NCBI RefSeq assembly: GCF_002305875.1
Contig: NZ_CP022098.1
Location: 8,556,001 to 8,620,000, forward strand
From: Cystobacter fuscus
GTDB lineage: Bacteria; Myxococcota; Myxococcia; Myxococcales; Myxococcaceae
Direction: 5' to 3'
Length of the DNA: 64,000 nt
The position numbers were made by a program, and so were the translations under genes. A model generated the notes under the pieces. That model did no database searches and was not told where the DNA came from. It saw nothing but the letters and a program-made list of their open reading frames with translations. Each line of letters starts with the position of its first letter. Position 1 is the stretch's first letter. Of the stretch, positions 53,590-63,599 are shown piece by piece.

Positions 53590-56500
53590 GGTTGTTGGAG
53601 CCTCCAGGAGGTGTTTCACGCGAGAGCTTCAGCCAGCCCTCGGCGAGTTGCAGGGCGTCCGGCATCCGGGCGCGCGTCTCCGCCGGAGTCAGCGCCCGCG
53701 TCTCCTCCCACAGGCCGCGCTGCCGGGACACCCAGGACCAGGTGAAGCCGGGCTGCTCGGGTACCGGCACGCTCACCGCGCGCTCGCCGCCGGCCTTGCC
53801 GTAGGCGGCCCGGCCCGTCAGCAGCGGCGCGGAGGTGAACGTCACCTCGAGCGACGCGAGCGCCTTCTCGTACTGCTCGGGGGGAATCCGGATCGACTTG
53901 GCCGGCACGATGCTGCTGGTCGCGTGGACCTCGCCTCGCGGATCCACGAGCATGGTCAGGACTTGAGCCGGTGCGCTCACCGTCTGGGGGATCTCCACCG
54001 CCCTGTTTCCCGAGGCGGTGACGATCGAGCGCCCGGCGGGGTCGGTGCCGGAGAAGCCCGCGTGCTCGCTCTGGGGCGCATAGAAGGTGCCGTTCTCGAA
54101 GCGGCCATCCGCCTGCTCCTTCCAGTAGCCGAGGAGGCCGTCGTTGAACTGGCGGAACTCGCCGATGCGGATGGGCAGCTCCACCTGATCGAAGCCCAGC
54201 GTCCACGACTCGGGGCTCTGGGAGATGGGCGTGGGCGCCTCCCCGTCCTGGTATTGCGCGAGGGTCTCGTTGAAGACCCGCCAACGCTTGTCACGCGCCG
54301 GCAGTCCGTGGAGCTCCAGGTCCACCGACGCCCGGACCACGGCCAGGGGGCGTCCAATCAGGAGCGAGAGCGAGGGGCTGTGGGAGAGCGCCTCCGGGTC
54401 GCTCTGGTCCAGGGCGGCGTTGAGCACCGTGCCAAACGCCTTCGTGTAGTCCTGGCCCGCCCTGCCGGCGGACGTGAGGTGATCGACCACCTTGCGCAGG
54501 TGGGGGTTCTCGATGGCCTCCACGGCCACGGGATGGGTCGTGCCGGGGAAGGGATCCCAATACCCCGCCGCGTTGATGACCCCCAGCGGGGTGCCCGAGG
54601 TGGCGTACACCATCAGGCCACCGTCGAAGTTGTTGGGGATGAGCCAGCCACAGATGGGGCTCGTCGCCGGATGCGCGTTCATCTCCGGCTGGTCCTCGCC
54701 CTCCAGGGGCATGCCCGACAGCCACCGGAACTGGATGCGCGAGGGCTGGGCGAGCCGTGGCGCGAGCAGCACCCGGTGGTCATTCTCGCCGCGATCCCTC
54801 AGGGGCATCAGCTCGGAGGACACGATCGTCGTGCCCCCCTCGTCGGGCCGGGCGTCCAGGTCGTTGAGCTGTCCGAACGTGTCCACCAGGCGCAGGCCGG
54901 TGATGCGCAGCTCTCCACCGCGGAAGGGATTGAAGTCGCGCTTCGGGGTGGACGCCAGGAGCAGGGCGCCGCGGACCGTCCCCGCCACCTGCGAGGCGAA
55001 GAGGCGGTGGTCGTCGAAGCCGATGGGCTCCTCGATGTCGAGCTGCAGTGTGCGCTTTTGCATCAGGAGCGCGTCGTTGAAGCCATTGAGGGCCTGGGAG
55101 AGGATGTGCTCTTGCTGGGACTGGAGCGTCACGTAGGCCCTGAGCGCCGTGCGGAGCGTGTCGTCCTCCTGTCCCGGCTCGGGCTGATAGCCGGAGAGCA
55201 GGGCCTGGGCGTTGCCGTTCGTGTCGAGGTATTGCTCGGCCTGCGCCGCGGTGAGTCCATACAGGGCTTTCTGGTGGCTCTCCTCCGACAGGAGCAGCCG
55301 CTGCTTGACCACGTACGAGGCGATCCGCTGCTTCAGCGTCCCGCTCGTGTGCGCGCTCAGGATGCTGAACCCCCGATAGGGCTCCGAGTTGGTGACGACG
55401 TCATCGGTGTTGTCCGGCTCCCGGCGCGCCAGGTCCACCGCCTCGGGGGCGCGCACATAGCGGCGGGTGATGTGGTCTGGCGGGTAGGCGTCACGGCCAT
55501 CCACCTTGGGAACGGGGTGCGGGAAGAACTGGACGTCCCACTCCAGCAGGAAGGGGTTCCAGGGCTGCTGGGTCCAGGTGGTGAAGCCCGCGCGCTCGCC
55601 GGACTGGGAGGCGGGTGAGGCGTCGATGAGCTGTCGAATGCGGCCCAGGAGCGCGTCCTCCAGCGGCAGGCGGTCGAGGCTCTCGTCGGAGACGCCCTCG
55701 AGGAGCTGGCACGCCAGCAGACCGTCCTTCTGGAGCCGGCCGTCGCGGCCATGCCGGACACCGCGCGAGAGCGACTCGCCATGCATCAAGACGACCGGAT
55801 CATTGGGCTGCCAGTAGCGGGGACCGGGGATGGCCCTGAGGGCGCATGGGGGGGTGAGTCCCCATACGCGCCGCTGGAGCGCATCCATCGCACGCTGCAA
55901 GCGCGCCGCGAGCTGCTCCGCGAAGGGGGGGATGTCGAGGCTGATCAACCCCTTCTCGATTCGAATCACATACGTCCGCCCCCCGTCGGTGATGTTCCAC
56001 ACCCTCCCCTCGCCTTCCTCGCCGCCCTCCGCCACCACCTTCACGGTCGCGCTCGAGGAGAGCGTGATGCCGAAGTTCTTGAACTCCTTGGCCCAATGGC
56101 TGGAGGAGGCGCTGATGTAGCTGGCGTCGAGATCCTCCCGGTACTCCCGGAAGTATTGCGTCGAGCCGGCATTGACGAGGCCGAAGCGCAGCGTCTCGGG
56201 CGCTCCCACCACCTGTTGCGTGTTCCGGGGTTGCTTCCACCCGAGTTTGCCCGTCGCGAGCAGGTGCTTGCGGAGGGTGGCGAGCCCGTTGGCGCGCAGG
56301 GTCTGCATCGCGTCCGAGAGGTCCTCGGCGTCGGTGGGCTGGTCCTCGCCCATCTGGTCGCCGATCGCCTCGGGGTGGGTGGCGTAGATGAACTTGTGCC
56401 AGTCATTGAAGAGCCGCGCGCTCATGGACGCCGTGGCCTCGTTCGCCCGGTCATACGCGCCCTGGAGCTGGTTGAGCTCGCTGAGCAGGTGGGCCACGTC

Positions 56501-57727
56501 GTCCGGGAGGGTGACCTCCTCTCCCTCGGTGTCGCTCGCGGGATTGGCGCGTTGGATGGACCAGAGGGTGCCACCGGCACGGGCCGTGAAGCCCCGCTCG
56601 TGGCGCGCCTCGTGGAACTTCTCGTCCACGTCGAGCTGGAGCTGGTCGAGCTGATCCGTGAACTCGAGGGCGTCGAGTTGTCGCGCGACATCGCGCCGCG
56701 TGTCGGGTTCCTCCGCGAGCTGGTGGGCCAGATAGGCGGAGAGGGCCTCGGTGCCGGTGTCACCCACCGACAGGGTGAGCGTCTTCTGGCTGGCGGCGGC
56801 GTTGCTCCGGGTGGGCCCCTGGAACGTGAGCCGCGCGTGGCAGACGGTCCGGCGGGGGAGCGCGGCCTTACCCAGGTCCACCTGCCACCGGAAGCGTTGT
56901 TCGAAGTCCTGGCGGACCCGGATGCGATCCGTCTCGGATTGGTGCTGGTGGTAGAAGTCCTTCAAGACATCATCGTCGGGCCGGTCATACCAGCCGAGGA
57001 CGTCGTAGCTGACACCGGACGGGTCGGCGCCCAGCGCGGCGTCCGGGTCGTGGAAGCCGAACACGCTGAAGCAGCCCGGGTAGAAGGCCGCGAACGAGGC
57101 CTTCACATGGTCGAGTGAAGCGTGCCACTCGAGTGGCCCCATGGCCGTGAGCGCGAGCTCGTACTGGCGCAGGTACTCGCCCGAGCTTCCGGAGGATTGC
57201 CAGTCCGTGACCTGCATCGCGCGTCCGATGTGCCGGAAGGGTTGGTAGGGCCCCTCCTTCAGCCGGGTGCGCGGAAAGGGAATGATGGCGGCGACGGGCT
57301 GCTCCTGCTGCGGACGCTGGACCGTCAGATCCGGGTAGAGGTAATCACTCTCGACGACCCACTGCCGCTCCACGCTGGTGCCCCGGAGGCGGCGGACCAG
57401 CCAGCGGTTGGGGACCATGGGAAAGCGATGCCGTCCGGAGAGATCCGACTGGGTGCTGCGAGTCAGCGTGTCGGGCAGGGCCCAGTGCAAGTGGATGCCT
57501 GGCGCGAGTTCCTGGAAGGTGGGCGAGAAGGGCTGGGAGAGGATGTTCTCGCTGATGTTCGCCCGGTCATTGCTGTGGCCGTAGTCGCCATCCGCTTTCT
57601 TGTAGGTGAAGGGGAGCCGGGTGTACTGCGCGAGTGCTTCGCGGACGGGCGTGGGGCTGGACAGACAGAGCGCGTCCAGGTGCATGGGGACGAGAAGGAC
57701 ATTGGGGGTCGTCGGCTCTCCAGCCAT
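53579..57727 (-). CDS. Giant protein of unknown function, first gene of the operon
   Basis: A 1,382-residue protein with an excellent AAAGGAG ribosome site before the ATG at 57727. No signal peptide or membrane helix. No domain is recognised. Features seen: a conserved-looking N-terminus (VLLVPMHLDALCLSS, IHLHWALPDTLTRS, MVPNRWLVRRLRG), a helical, charged middle (FTDQLDQLQLDVDEKFHEAR, LLSELNQLQGAYDRANE), and a beta-rich C-terminal third (GGELRITGLRLVDTFGQLND, ICGWLIPNNFDGGLMVYATS, LDLELHGLPARDKRW-like). LPDTLTRS and the PNRWLVRR strand near the N-terminus look like structural rather than enzymatic motifs. It is probably the large scaffold of an unknown assembly. Confidence 0.7.
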   Translation of the reverse strand: MAGEPTTPNVLLVPMHLDALCLSSPTPVREALAQYTRLPFTYKKADGDYGHSNDRANISENILSQPFSPTFQELAPGIHLHWALPDTLTRSTQSDLSGRHRFPMVPNRWLVRRLRGTSVERQWVVESDYLYPDLTVQRPQQEQPVAAIIPFPRTRLKEGPYQPFRHIGRAMQVTDWQSSGSSGEYLRQYELALTAMGPLEWHASLDHVKASFAAFYPGCFSVFGFHDPDAALGADPSGVSYDVLGWYDRPDDDVLKDFYHQHQSETDRIRVRQDFEQRFRWQVDLGKAALPRRTVCHARLTFQGPTRSNAAASQKTLTLSVGDTGTEALSAYLAHQLAEEPDTRRDVARQLDALEFTDQLDQLQLDVDEKFHEARHERGFTARAGGTLWSIQRANPASDTEGEEVTLPDDVAHLLSELNQLQGAYDRANEATASMSARLFNDWHKFIYATHPEAIGDQMGEDQPTDAEDLSDAMQTLRANGLATLRKHLLATGKLGWKQPRNTQQVVGAPETLRFGLVNAGSTQYFREYREDLDASYISASSSHWAKEFKNFGITLSSSATVKVVAEGGEEGEGRVWNITDGGRTYVIRIEKGLISLDIPPFAEQLAARLQRAMDALQRRVWGLTPPCALRAIPGPRYWQPNDPVVLMHGESLSRGVRHGRDGRLQKDGLLACQLLEGVSDESLDRLPLEDALLGRIRQLIDASPASQSGERAGFTTWTQQPWNPFLLEWDVQFFPHPVPKVDGRDAYPPDHITRRYVRAPEAVDLARREPDNTDDVVTNSEPYRGFSILSAHTSGTLKQRIASYVVKQRLLLSEESHQKALYGLTAAQAEQYLDTNGNAQALLSGYQPEPGQEDDTLRTALRAYVTLQSQQEHILSQALNGFNDALLMQKRTLQLDIEEPIGFDDHRLFASQVAGTVRGALLLASTPKRDFNPFRGGELRITGLRLVDTFGQLNDLDARPDEGGTTIVSSELMPLRDRGENDHRVLLAPRLAQPSRIQFRWLSGMPLEGEDQPEMNAHPATSPICGWLIPNNFDGGLMVYATSGTPLGVINAAGYWDPFPGTTHPVAVEAIENPHLRKVVDHLTSAGRAGQDYTKAFGTVLNAALDQSDPEALSHSPSLSLLIGRPLAVVRASVDLELHGLPARDKRWRVFNETLAQYQDGEAPTPISQSPESWTLGFDQVELPIRIGEFRQFNDGLLGYWKEQADGRFENGTFYAPQSEHAGFSGTDPAGRSIVTASGNRAVEIPQTVSAPAQVLTMLVDPRGEVHATSSIVPAKSIRIPPEQYEKALASLEVTFTSAPLLTGRAAYGKAGGERAVSVPVPEQPGFTWSWVSRQRGLWEETRALTPAETRARMPDALQLAEGWLKLSRETPPGGSNNHGA

Positions 57728-58298
57728 GGCGATGCTCCTTTGGAAGGACGTTTGACGATAGGTGTCGGACGACGACTGCGTGTACTCGTCTTGCGCTGTC
57801 TTCCCTTGCCGGGAGAGCCCGTATAACTGTCTGGTTCGAATTCGGGGGATAAGCGTTTTGCTGAATTGACAAGAAAGCAGGGATGTGCTGGGCGCGCCTC
57901 CCCGTCACCGGCCGAAACTGTCCGTGCTCGGCGAGCGGACGGATGGGGCGCTCCGCGAACAGCCAGGGGTAGCGGGCCCGCTCCTGACGACGGGAATCAC
58001 TGCGATTCGCATGTCTTTCCTCACGGCTCGAGAAGCAGGAGGATGTCTCGACATTCGTACCAGGTGAGAATGGCCCGAGGTCCATCAGGTTTGCATGTTT
58101 GGGAGAAGCCGATGGGTCTGATCTGGAAGGCGGCGTCAGCTTACTTCAGCAGGGCCTGAGCCCGCTCGGTTCGCAGAGCAATGGGCCGAGCCGGTGGAGT
58201 TGGAGATGGCGCCCCTGCCGTGCTGGAAAGGACTGGGGGAGGTACGATGCCCGCTGAAGGAACGAGGCGACGCGAGCCGTCTGGGCTTACCAGTCGTG
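57728..58298. other. 571-bp stretch without a supported gene; holds the giant-operon promoter
   Basis: No open frame here looks like a protein. The part at 57815-57875 is AT-richer than its surroundings and probably contains the minus-strand promoter of the operon; TTGTCA and TTATCC/TTATAC elements can be found there, but no pair is convincing. The remainder shows nothing definite. Confidence 0.4.
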
Positions 58299-58544
58299 CT
58301 AGAGTTCGTCCCAGAAAGCGGAGTCGGCCAAGAAGAGGCCGCATCTTGCTAGAATGATCTCGTTCTCCAACGCGGACTGAAGCTGCTGGTACAAAAGTGG
58401 ATCATCGGGGAATTTCTCTGAAGCTTCGCGCGCAAGCACCGGGTCTCTACAGAGTTCCTCGAACTTCGCGGCGTCACGTCCTGCCTCGGCGCGAATCGCC
58501 TTGATTTTCTCGGAGAACCACACAGCACTCTCGACGGTTTTCAT
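58299..58544 (-). CDS. Small soluble protein of unknown function
   Basis: An 81-residue protein starting MKTVESAVWFSEKIKAIRAE, then KFEELCRDPVLAREASEKFP and ALENEIILARCGLF. It is mostly helical and acidic. Its ATG overlaps the stop of the preceding small frame (ATGA at 58541-58544), which argues for a real coupled pair. No family is recognised. The pair's GC content is near 50-55%, lower than its neighbours. Confidence 0.55.
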   Translation of the reverse strand: MKTVESAVWFSEKIKAIRAEAGRDAAKFEELCRDPVLAREASEKFPDDPLLYQQLQSALENEIILARCGLFLADSAFWDEL

Positions 58545-58720
58545 TTGGGTTTCGCGCCTTTGAACTGCTTCTCGAGTGCGGAGATTATGTTTCTATAGAG
58601 CAGCTCAATCTGCGGCAAACTACGAAAGGACTCACAAAGCCTCGACTGCCAAAAAAAGACAGCATCGACCTCACGGCGCCGCGCCTCAATAGGTTGGAGG
58701 AAGTACTCGCGAGTTTGGCG
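58541..58720 (-). CDS. Small coupled ORF of unknown function, start unclear
   Basis: The C-terminal part reads EARRREVDAVFFWQSRLCES then LLYRNIISALEKQFKGAKPK, a protein-like, low-GC segment. Its stop overlaps the next start (ATGA). No good ATG or GTG lies in frame near the expected beginning, and a run of seven T's sits in the coding strand near 58655. Either a rare start is used or there is an indel in the run. The coordinates of the 5' end are therefore approximate. Confidence 0.4.
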   Translation of the reverse strand, partial: RQTREYFLQPIEARRREVDAVFFWQSRLCESFRSLPQIELLYRNIISALEKQFKGAKPK

Positions 58721-58889
58721 AGCGGTCGATGGGCGCGGTTTGCTCGCCCGGCTGGCCCACCATGGGTGCCCCCGCTCCCGCGGGGACGTACCGGGGAACA
58801 GGCACTGGGATGGACGGAGCTGGAGCCACTGCCTGGGCATGAACCGCCGTGGCGACCAACATGCCGAGCCCCATAACACGGAAGGTCAT
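58686..58889 (-). CDS. Small exported proline-rich protein
   Basis: A 67-residue frame starting MTFRVMGLGMLVATAVHAQA, which is a signal peptide, followed by a Pro/Val/Ala-rich mature part (PAPSIPVPVPRYVPAGAGAP) and the end RSPNSRVLPPTY. The mature protein is about 48 residues. It overlaps the beginning of the next small ORF. No function is known. Confidence 0.5.
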   Translation of the reverse strand: MTFRVMGLGMLVATAVHAQAVAPAPSIPVPVPRYVPAGAGAPMVGQPGEQTAPIDRSPNSRVLPPTY

Positions 58890-58970
58890 TCCGAAGACTC
58901 CTACTCGAAACGTCAGCAGAGATGCTCGGCGAGTTGCACCGGGTACTGCGCCACCGGCTCATGGGACGGC

Positions 58971-59450
58971 CTACGGCTCGGTGAGGGTGAGCGCCAGCTG
59001 GCGCAGCTCGTGACCGTTGACGGGCTTACGCAGCTCCTTGAGCAGCGGGGTCTCACCGAACTCCTCGACAATCTCCTCCCAGGAGTAGTCGGAGTAGGCC
59101 GAGCAGAGCACCACCCGCTGCGAGGGGTGCACCTTCCACAGCTCCCGCAGCGTCTCCACGCCATTGCCGCCGGGCGGCATCCGGTAGTCCAGGAAGACCA
59201 ACGCGTAGGGGCGGCCCGCCGCCACGGCCTCCCGTACCCTGGCCACCCCCTCCTGTCCCTGGAAGGCCGACTCCACCTCGAACTCCGGACCGGCGGGCCG
59301 CGCACGAGCGGAGGGCGCGCCAAAGAGGGCCGTCCGCAGCGAGGCGAGCTGCTCCGGGCTCCCGCCGCGCTCCGGACAGAGGAGCCGCCGGAAGTCCTGG
59401 TGGATGGCCGCGGAGTCATCGATGATCAGGATCCGCCGCTTGTCACTCAT
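58971..59450 (-). CDS. Response regulator, single extended receiver domain
   Basis: A 159-residue protein with RRILIIDDSAAIHQDFRRLL (acidic pair), ALVFLDYRMPPGGNGVETLR (phospho-accepting Asp), VVLCSAYSDYSWEEIVEEF, and LLKELRKPVNGHEL (conserved Lys). An insert of about 30 residues after the first helix (PEQLASLRTALFGAPSARAR) makes it longer than usual; the receiver of the kinase at 61778 has the same insert. No output domain is present, so it works by protein contact. ATG overlaps the stop of the kinase gene (ATGA). Confidence 0.9.
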   Translation of the reverse strand: MSDKRRILIIDDSAAIHQDFRRLLCPERGGSPEQLASLRTALFGAPSARARPAGPEFEVESAFQGQEGVARVREAVAAGRPYALVFLDYRMPPGGNGVETLRELWKVHPSQRVVLCSAYSDYSWEEIVEEFGETPLLKELRKPVNGHELRQLALTLTEP

Positions 59451-61684
59451 GCCGCCTCCGGGGGTGTGCAGGGCAGTTCCAGGGTGAAGGTGGCGCCGCG
59501 CCCGAGACCGTCGCTGTGCGCCGTCAGCGTGCCGCCCAGCTCCTGGGCCGCCAGCGCACTGGAGTGCAGACCGAAGCCGTGGCCCTCCTCCCGGGTGGTG
59601 AAGCCGTGCTGGAAGATGCGCGTGAGCAGCTCCGGCGCGATGCCCATCCCGTTGTCGCTCACCTCGATGCGGACGCGGTCGGCCGCGGGCGCCTCCACCC
59701 GCAGCGTCAGGCACCGCTGCTCCGCGGGCGCCGCATCCAGGGCGTACTTGGAGTTGCTGATGAGGTTGACCAGGATCATCAACACCTTGTGCTTGTCGGT
59801 CAGGAGCTGGGGCACGGGGGACAGGTGCCGCACCACCCGCACCTCATGACGGGTGAGCCCCGCCGAGTTGATGCGCAAGGCATCCTCCAACAGCTCCACC
59901 AGGTGGGCCGGCTCGTTGAGCCGGGGTGTCCGGGTGTAGTTCTGCTGCAGCTTCACGATGGTGCCGATGTGCTCGGTGTACCGGCCCACCTCGTCAAGCA
60001 GCGACACGGCCTCATGGGTTTCCTTGCGCAGGTGCTGTCCCAGCCCGCTCAGGAAGGGCATGACATTCCGGCCGCGCTCGTCCTGGGTGAGGAAGGTGGC
60101 GAGGTCATCGCGCCGCTCCTCGAGCAGGGTGGCCAGCTGGCTGACGTCGTCCACCTGGAGGCCCACCAGCCGCTCCTTGGCCAGCATGGCCGAGGTGTGG
60201 ACGCTGTTGAGCACGTTGCCCACGTTGTGCAGCACGCTGGTGGCGACCTCCGCCCGGCCCGCCTGCCGTGCCACCTGCACCAGTTGCCGGTGGACGTCCT
60301 TGAGCTCCCGGGTGCGCTCGTCCACCCGCTGCTCCAGCCCCTCGTTGGCCTGTCGCAAGGCCTCCTCGCGCCGCTGGACCTCGTCGGCCATGAGGCGGAA
60401 GGACCAGGCCAGCTGTCCCAGCTCGTCCTGACGCCGGGTGTCCAGCTGGACCTGGAAGTTCCCGGTGGCGATCCGTTCGGTGGCGTGGGTGAAGTCCAGC
60501 AGGGGGCGGGAGATCTGCTCCCGCAGCACCCAGAACATGATGGCCAGCTCCAACACCAGCGCCGCCAGGCCGAACACCAGGACGTAGCGCGCCGCCAGGA
60601 GGGCGGGCCCGGTGAGCTCCTTTCCGGGGAGCACCGTGACGAAGTTCCAGCCCGTGCCCCCCAGCCGGATCGTGGCGAGGAATTCGCCGTGTTCCGGCAG
60701 CTCCAGCACGCTCTGGCCGGACGCGCGTGCCATCACCCGCTCGAAGATGTGCCGCAGGTGGGCCCGCTGCTCCGGGGAGCCGAACGGGGTGAAGCCCCCG
60801 GACAACGAGACGTCGCGGATGTTGTAGGCCTCGGTGCCATCCAGCTTCAGCTCGGGATGGGTGATGAGCTGACCATCGTCGCGGAAGATGACGTTGTACG
60901 AGCCGGGCAGGTGGCCTTTGGCGGTGCGGGCCATCAGCTCATTCAGGAGGAGGTCATGGCCGATGGTGGCCACATGACGGCCCTCCACATCCAATGGGGT
61001 GGAGGCCGTGACCATCCAGACCTTCGAGACCGAGTCCAGGAAGGCGCCGGACCAGGCCGTCCTCCGCTGGGGGTTGTTCTGGGGAAGGCTGTTGGTGAAG
61101 TAATCGAAGGTGTAGAGCGGAAAGTCGGGCTCGGTGTCCTGAGTATAGGTGGGGCGCTCCGGCCACAGGGTCACGAACGCTCCCTCCGGCATCATGATGT
61201 AGGTGTCCTCGACACGGGTCAGGAGGAGCGGCCCGTGCTGGACGAGCACGTCGTACGCGGCCACGAGCCGCTGGCGGAGCTCCGCGTTGGGGGACACGCC
61301 GCGGAACACCATGAACCCCGGCATCTTCGTGCCATCGAAGCCCTCGGGGCGGCTGCGGATCGTCCCGTCGGGGAGCTGGACGGTCAGGCGCTCGAAGCGG
61401 GAGGCCGCCTCCTCCTGGCTCAAGGACTGGATGCGCTCCTGGAGGGCCTTCTTGAGGAAGGCATGGTGGTCCTCCGCCAGGAGGAAGATGGACTCCTCGC
61501 GATGGCCGCGCTCGACGACCGACCGCTCCAGCTGAAGGAGAAACTGGTCGCGCAGCGTCTTGAACAGGTGCAGGTAGCTGAAGAGCGTGCTCAGGGCGAT
61601 GACCAACGCGATGCGCATCCCCATCTTGAGGAGCGTCGCGCGGGCCAGGGAGGCACGAGGGCGGGAAGGAATCGGGTTCGGCAT
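59447..61684 (-). CDS. Membrane sensor histidine kinase with dCACHE-like sensor and HAMP domain
   Basis: A 745-residue protein. TM1 is at about 21-41 ([19 protein letters not shown]). A periplasmic dCACHE-like sensor of about 300 residues follows ([40 protein letters not shown]). TM2 is [19 protein letters not shown], then HAMP ([20 protein letters not shown]) and a coiled coil. The His site is [16 protein letters not shown], an H-N-x-G-N variant. The ATPase domain has [13 protein letters not shown] and [20 protein letters not shown] then [18 protein letters not shown]. It probably signals to the coupled single-domain receiver. Confidence 0.9.
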   Translation of the reverse strand: MPNPIPSRPRASLARATLLKMGMRIALVIALSTLFSYLHLFKTLRDQFLLQLERSVVERGHREESIFLLAEDHHAFLKKALQERIQSLSQEEAASRFERLTVQLPDGTIRSRPEGFDGTKMPGFMVFRGVSPNAELRQRLVAAYDVLVQHGPLLLTRVEDTYIMMPEGAFVTLWPERPTYTQDTEPDFPLYTFDYFTNSLPQNNPQRRTAWSGAFLDSVSKVWMVTASTPLDVEGRHVATIGHDLLLNELMARTAKGHLPGSYNVIFRDDGQLITHPELKLDGTEAYNIRDVSLSGGFTPFGSPEQRAHLRHIFERVMARASGQSVLELPEHGEFLATIRLGGTGWNFVTVLPGKELTGPALLAARYVLVFGLAALVLELAIMFWVLREQISRPLLDFTHATERIATGNFQVQLDTRRQDELGQLAWSFRLMADEVQRREEALRQANEGLEQRVDERTRELKDVHRQLVQVARQAGRAEVATSVLHNVGNVLNSVHTSAMLAKERLVGLQVDDVSQLATLLEERRDDLATFLTQDERGRNVMPFLSGLGQHLRKETHEAVSLLDEVGRYTEHIGTIVKLQQNYTRTPRLNEPAHLVELLEDALRINSAGLTRHEVRVVRHLSPVPQLLTDKHKVLMILVNLISNSKYALDAAPAEQRCLTLRVEAPAADRVRIEVSDNGMGIAPELLTRIFQHGFTTREEGHGFGLHSSALAAQELGGTLTAHSDGLGRGATFTLELPCTPPEAA

Positions 61685-61777
61685 GGAGCGCGCTCAACGA
61701 GTTGGAGCGTGAATCCACGCACGGACCCACCGGAAACACCAGGGGAGGGGGGGAACGGAGGCTGCCCGCCCGGAAGC

Positions 61778-63094
61778 TCATGCCACCGCGCTGGAAGGCG
61801 CATCGGCGGGGGCCGCTGTCAGCAGGACGCGGAAGGTCGCACCCTGGCCCGGCTGGCTCTCCACGGAGAGCTCGCCGCCGAACCCGGTGATGAGGCCGTG
61901 GCAGATGAACAGGCCCAGCCCGGTGCCCACGCCCGGCGGCTTGGTGGTGAAGAAGGGCTCGAAGATGCGGCCCAGGTCCTCGGGGGCGATGCCGTGGCCA
62001 TTGTCCTGGACCTCCGCCCACACCCGGCCATCCGCGAGCAGGCCCGTGGCCACGCGGAGGCGGGGCTCGGCGGGCCCTTTCGCCACGGCATGGAGGGCGT
62101 TGATGATGAGGTTGAGGAAGACCTGCCCCAGCCCATGCTCGTCGGCGAGAACGGGCGGCACCGGACACCGCGCCCACTCGACCCGGAGCCCCGGCACCTG
62201 GGCGAGGTTCGCCATGGCGAGGGCATCCTCCAGCACCGTGTCCAGCGCCACCGGCGCGTCGGGGAAGCTCCTGCCGCGGGAGAACCCCCGCACGTCCTGG
62301 ACCAACCGTTGGATGCGCTCGCAGCCCTGGAGCGCATCGTGGCAGGACTCCTGGAGTTCCTCCACGTCTCGCGGGGGTTGGGTGGCGGCCAGCGCCTTCA
62401 GCTCCCCTCGAACATGGTGGAGGTTGGCGATGATGAAGCTGAGGGGGTTGTTGACCTCGTGCGCCAGCCCGGCGGCGAGCCGCCCCAGCGCTTCCAGCTT
62501 CTGGGCCTGGACGAGCTTGAACTCCAGCAGCCTGCGCTCCTCCGTCTCCCGCCGCAGCTGGGCGTTGGCCTGCTCCAGCTCCGCCACCCGCCTGCGCTCG
62601 CGCCGCAGCAGCTCCCACTTCTCGGCGAGCGCGTGGGCCATCTGCCGCACCTCCATGCTCTGGAAGGGCTTGTGGAGGATGAGCAACCGTTGGCTGATGC
62701 CCAGCCGCTGCACCACCTCCTCCCAGGAGTAATCCGTGTACGCCGAGCAGAGGACGACCTGGAGGTCCGGGTCCTCCCGCCAGAGGCGCTCGGTGGTCTC
62801 CACGCCGTCCATTCCCGGCGGCATGCGGACGTCGACGAAGGCCAGGGCGTACGGCCGCCCCTCCTTCAGTGCGACCTTCACGCGCTGCAGACCCTCCTCT
62901 CCCTGGAAGGCGGAGTCCACCTCGAAGCAATACCCCTTGGGCCGGGGTGGAGGCATGCCGAAGAGCGAGGCCCTCAACTCCGCGAGTGACGCGCCGCCCT
63001 CGCTCTCGGCGAGCAGCCGGTGGAAGTCCTGGTGAATCGACGGAGTGTCATCAATGACCAGGACACGCGGCGCGGGCACGGCTGAGAGACTCAT
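61778..63094 (-). CDS. Cytoplasmic hybrid protein: N-terminal receiver plus histidine kinase
   Basis: A 438-residue protein. Residues 1 to about 150 are an extended receiver: [40 protein letters not shown] with the Asp, [17 protein letters not shown], and [10 protein letters not shown] with the Lys. A coiled coil leads to the His domain [17 protein letters not shown] and an ATPase domain ([52 protein letters not shown]). It has no membrane segment. The receiver in front suggests it is driven by another kinase, likely the coupled one downstream. First gene of the three-gene signalling operon. Confidence 0.9.
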   Translation of the reverse strand: MSLSAVPAPRVLVIDDTPSIHQDFHRLLAESEGGASLAELRASLFGMPPPRPKGYCFEVDSAFQGEEGLQRVKVALKEGRPYALAFVDVRMPPGMDGVETTERLWREDPDLQVVLCSAYTDYSWEEVVQRLGISQRLLILHKPFQSMEVRQMAHALAEKWELLRRERRRVAELEQANAQLRRETEERRLLEFKLVQAQKLEALGRLAAGLAHEVNNPLSFIIANLHHVRGELKALAATQPPRDVEELQESCHDALQGCERIQRLVQDVRGFSRGRSFPDAPVALDTVLEDALAMANLAQVPGLRVEWARCPVPPVLADEHGLGQVFLNLIINALHAVAKGPAEPRLRVATGLLADGRVWAEVQDNGHGIAPEDLGRIFEPFFTTKPPGVGTGLGLFICHGLITGFGGELSVESQPGQGATFRVLLTAAPADAPSSAVA

Positions 63095-63599
63095 GGTGTA
63101 CACCCCCCCACCTGCCCCCTCTTCCGAGTCCCCTGTCCGCATCCAAAACCGCGGGAATGCATATCAATTCTCGAGGACAGATAGGTGAGGCACGCGACCA
63201 ATGGGGGCGGTCCAATTTCCAATCACATGCTAAACAGGATTTTCAGACAAAGATATATCCCCGGCCGACAACGCCCCCAGCACGCCGGCTTCAATGTTGA
63301 GTAGGAGATGTTGGAGGGAGAGGGCTGGAGCGCAGGGGCCGAGAAGGGCCGCTGCCGGGGCCAGCAAGGCCGCGCGCCGCGCCGGTACACGGGACGGTGC
63401 AACCCCTTGGTGCGCACCCCTGCCCTGGCCGCCCTCGCTTGAGCAGAGCGGCAGGCCGTTGGGGCGTGTGGACAGCGGCTGCGCCAGGTTCAGCACCACG
63501 CCCGCTGGGGTGATCCCCGGGCCGGGGCCCGCTTCAGCGCCCGCGTGGGCAGTCCCAGGTGCGCCCATTCGAGCTGCCCACGGCAAGTGCGAGCCTGTG
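63095..63599. other. 505-bp stretch without a well-supported gene
   Basis: A minus-strand frame at 63230-63586 (118 codons) contains LLAPAAALLGPCAPALSLQH and ends LSAGDISLSENPV. It has no clear ribosome site or family and may be a mobile-element or gene remnant. A small AT-rich patch at 63155-63260 could hold promoters. Nothing else is seen. Confidence 0.3.

Noticed and set aside
45381-57727. A contractile injection system or R-type tailocin
   Set aside because: No sheath, tube, baseplate, spike or AAA+ ATPase gene is present. Only fibre-like and small tail-module-like features are seen.
59516-62989. A 1,157-codon plus-strand frame across the signalling operon
   Set aside because: It is antisense to two clear histidine kinases and composed of shadow sequence.
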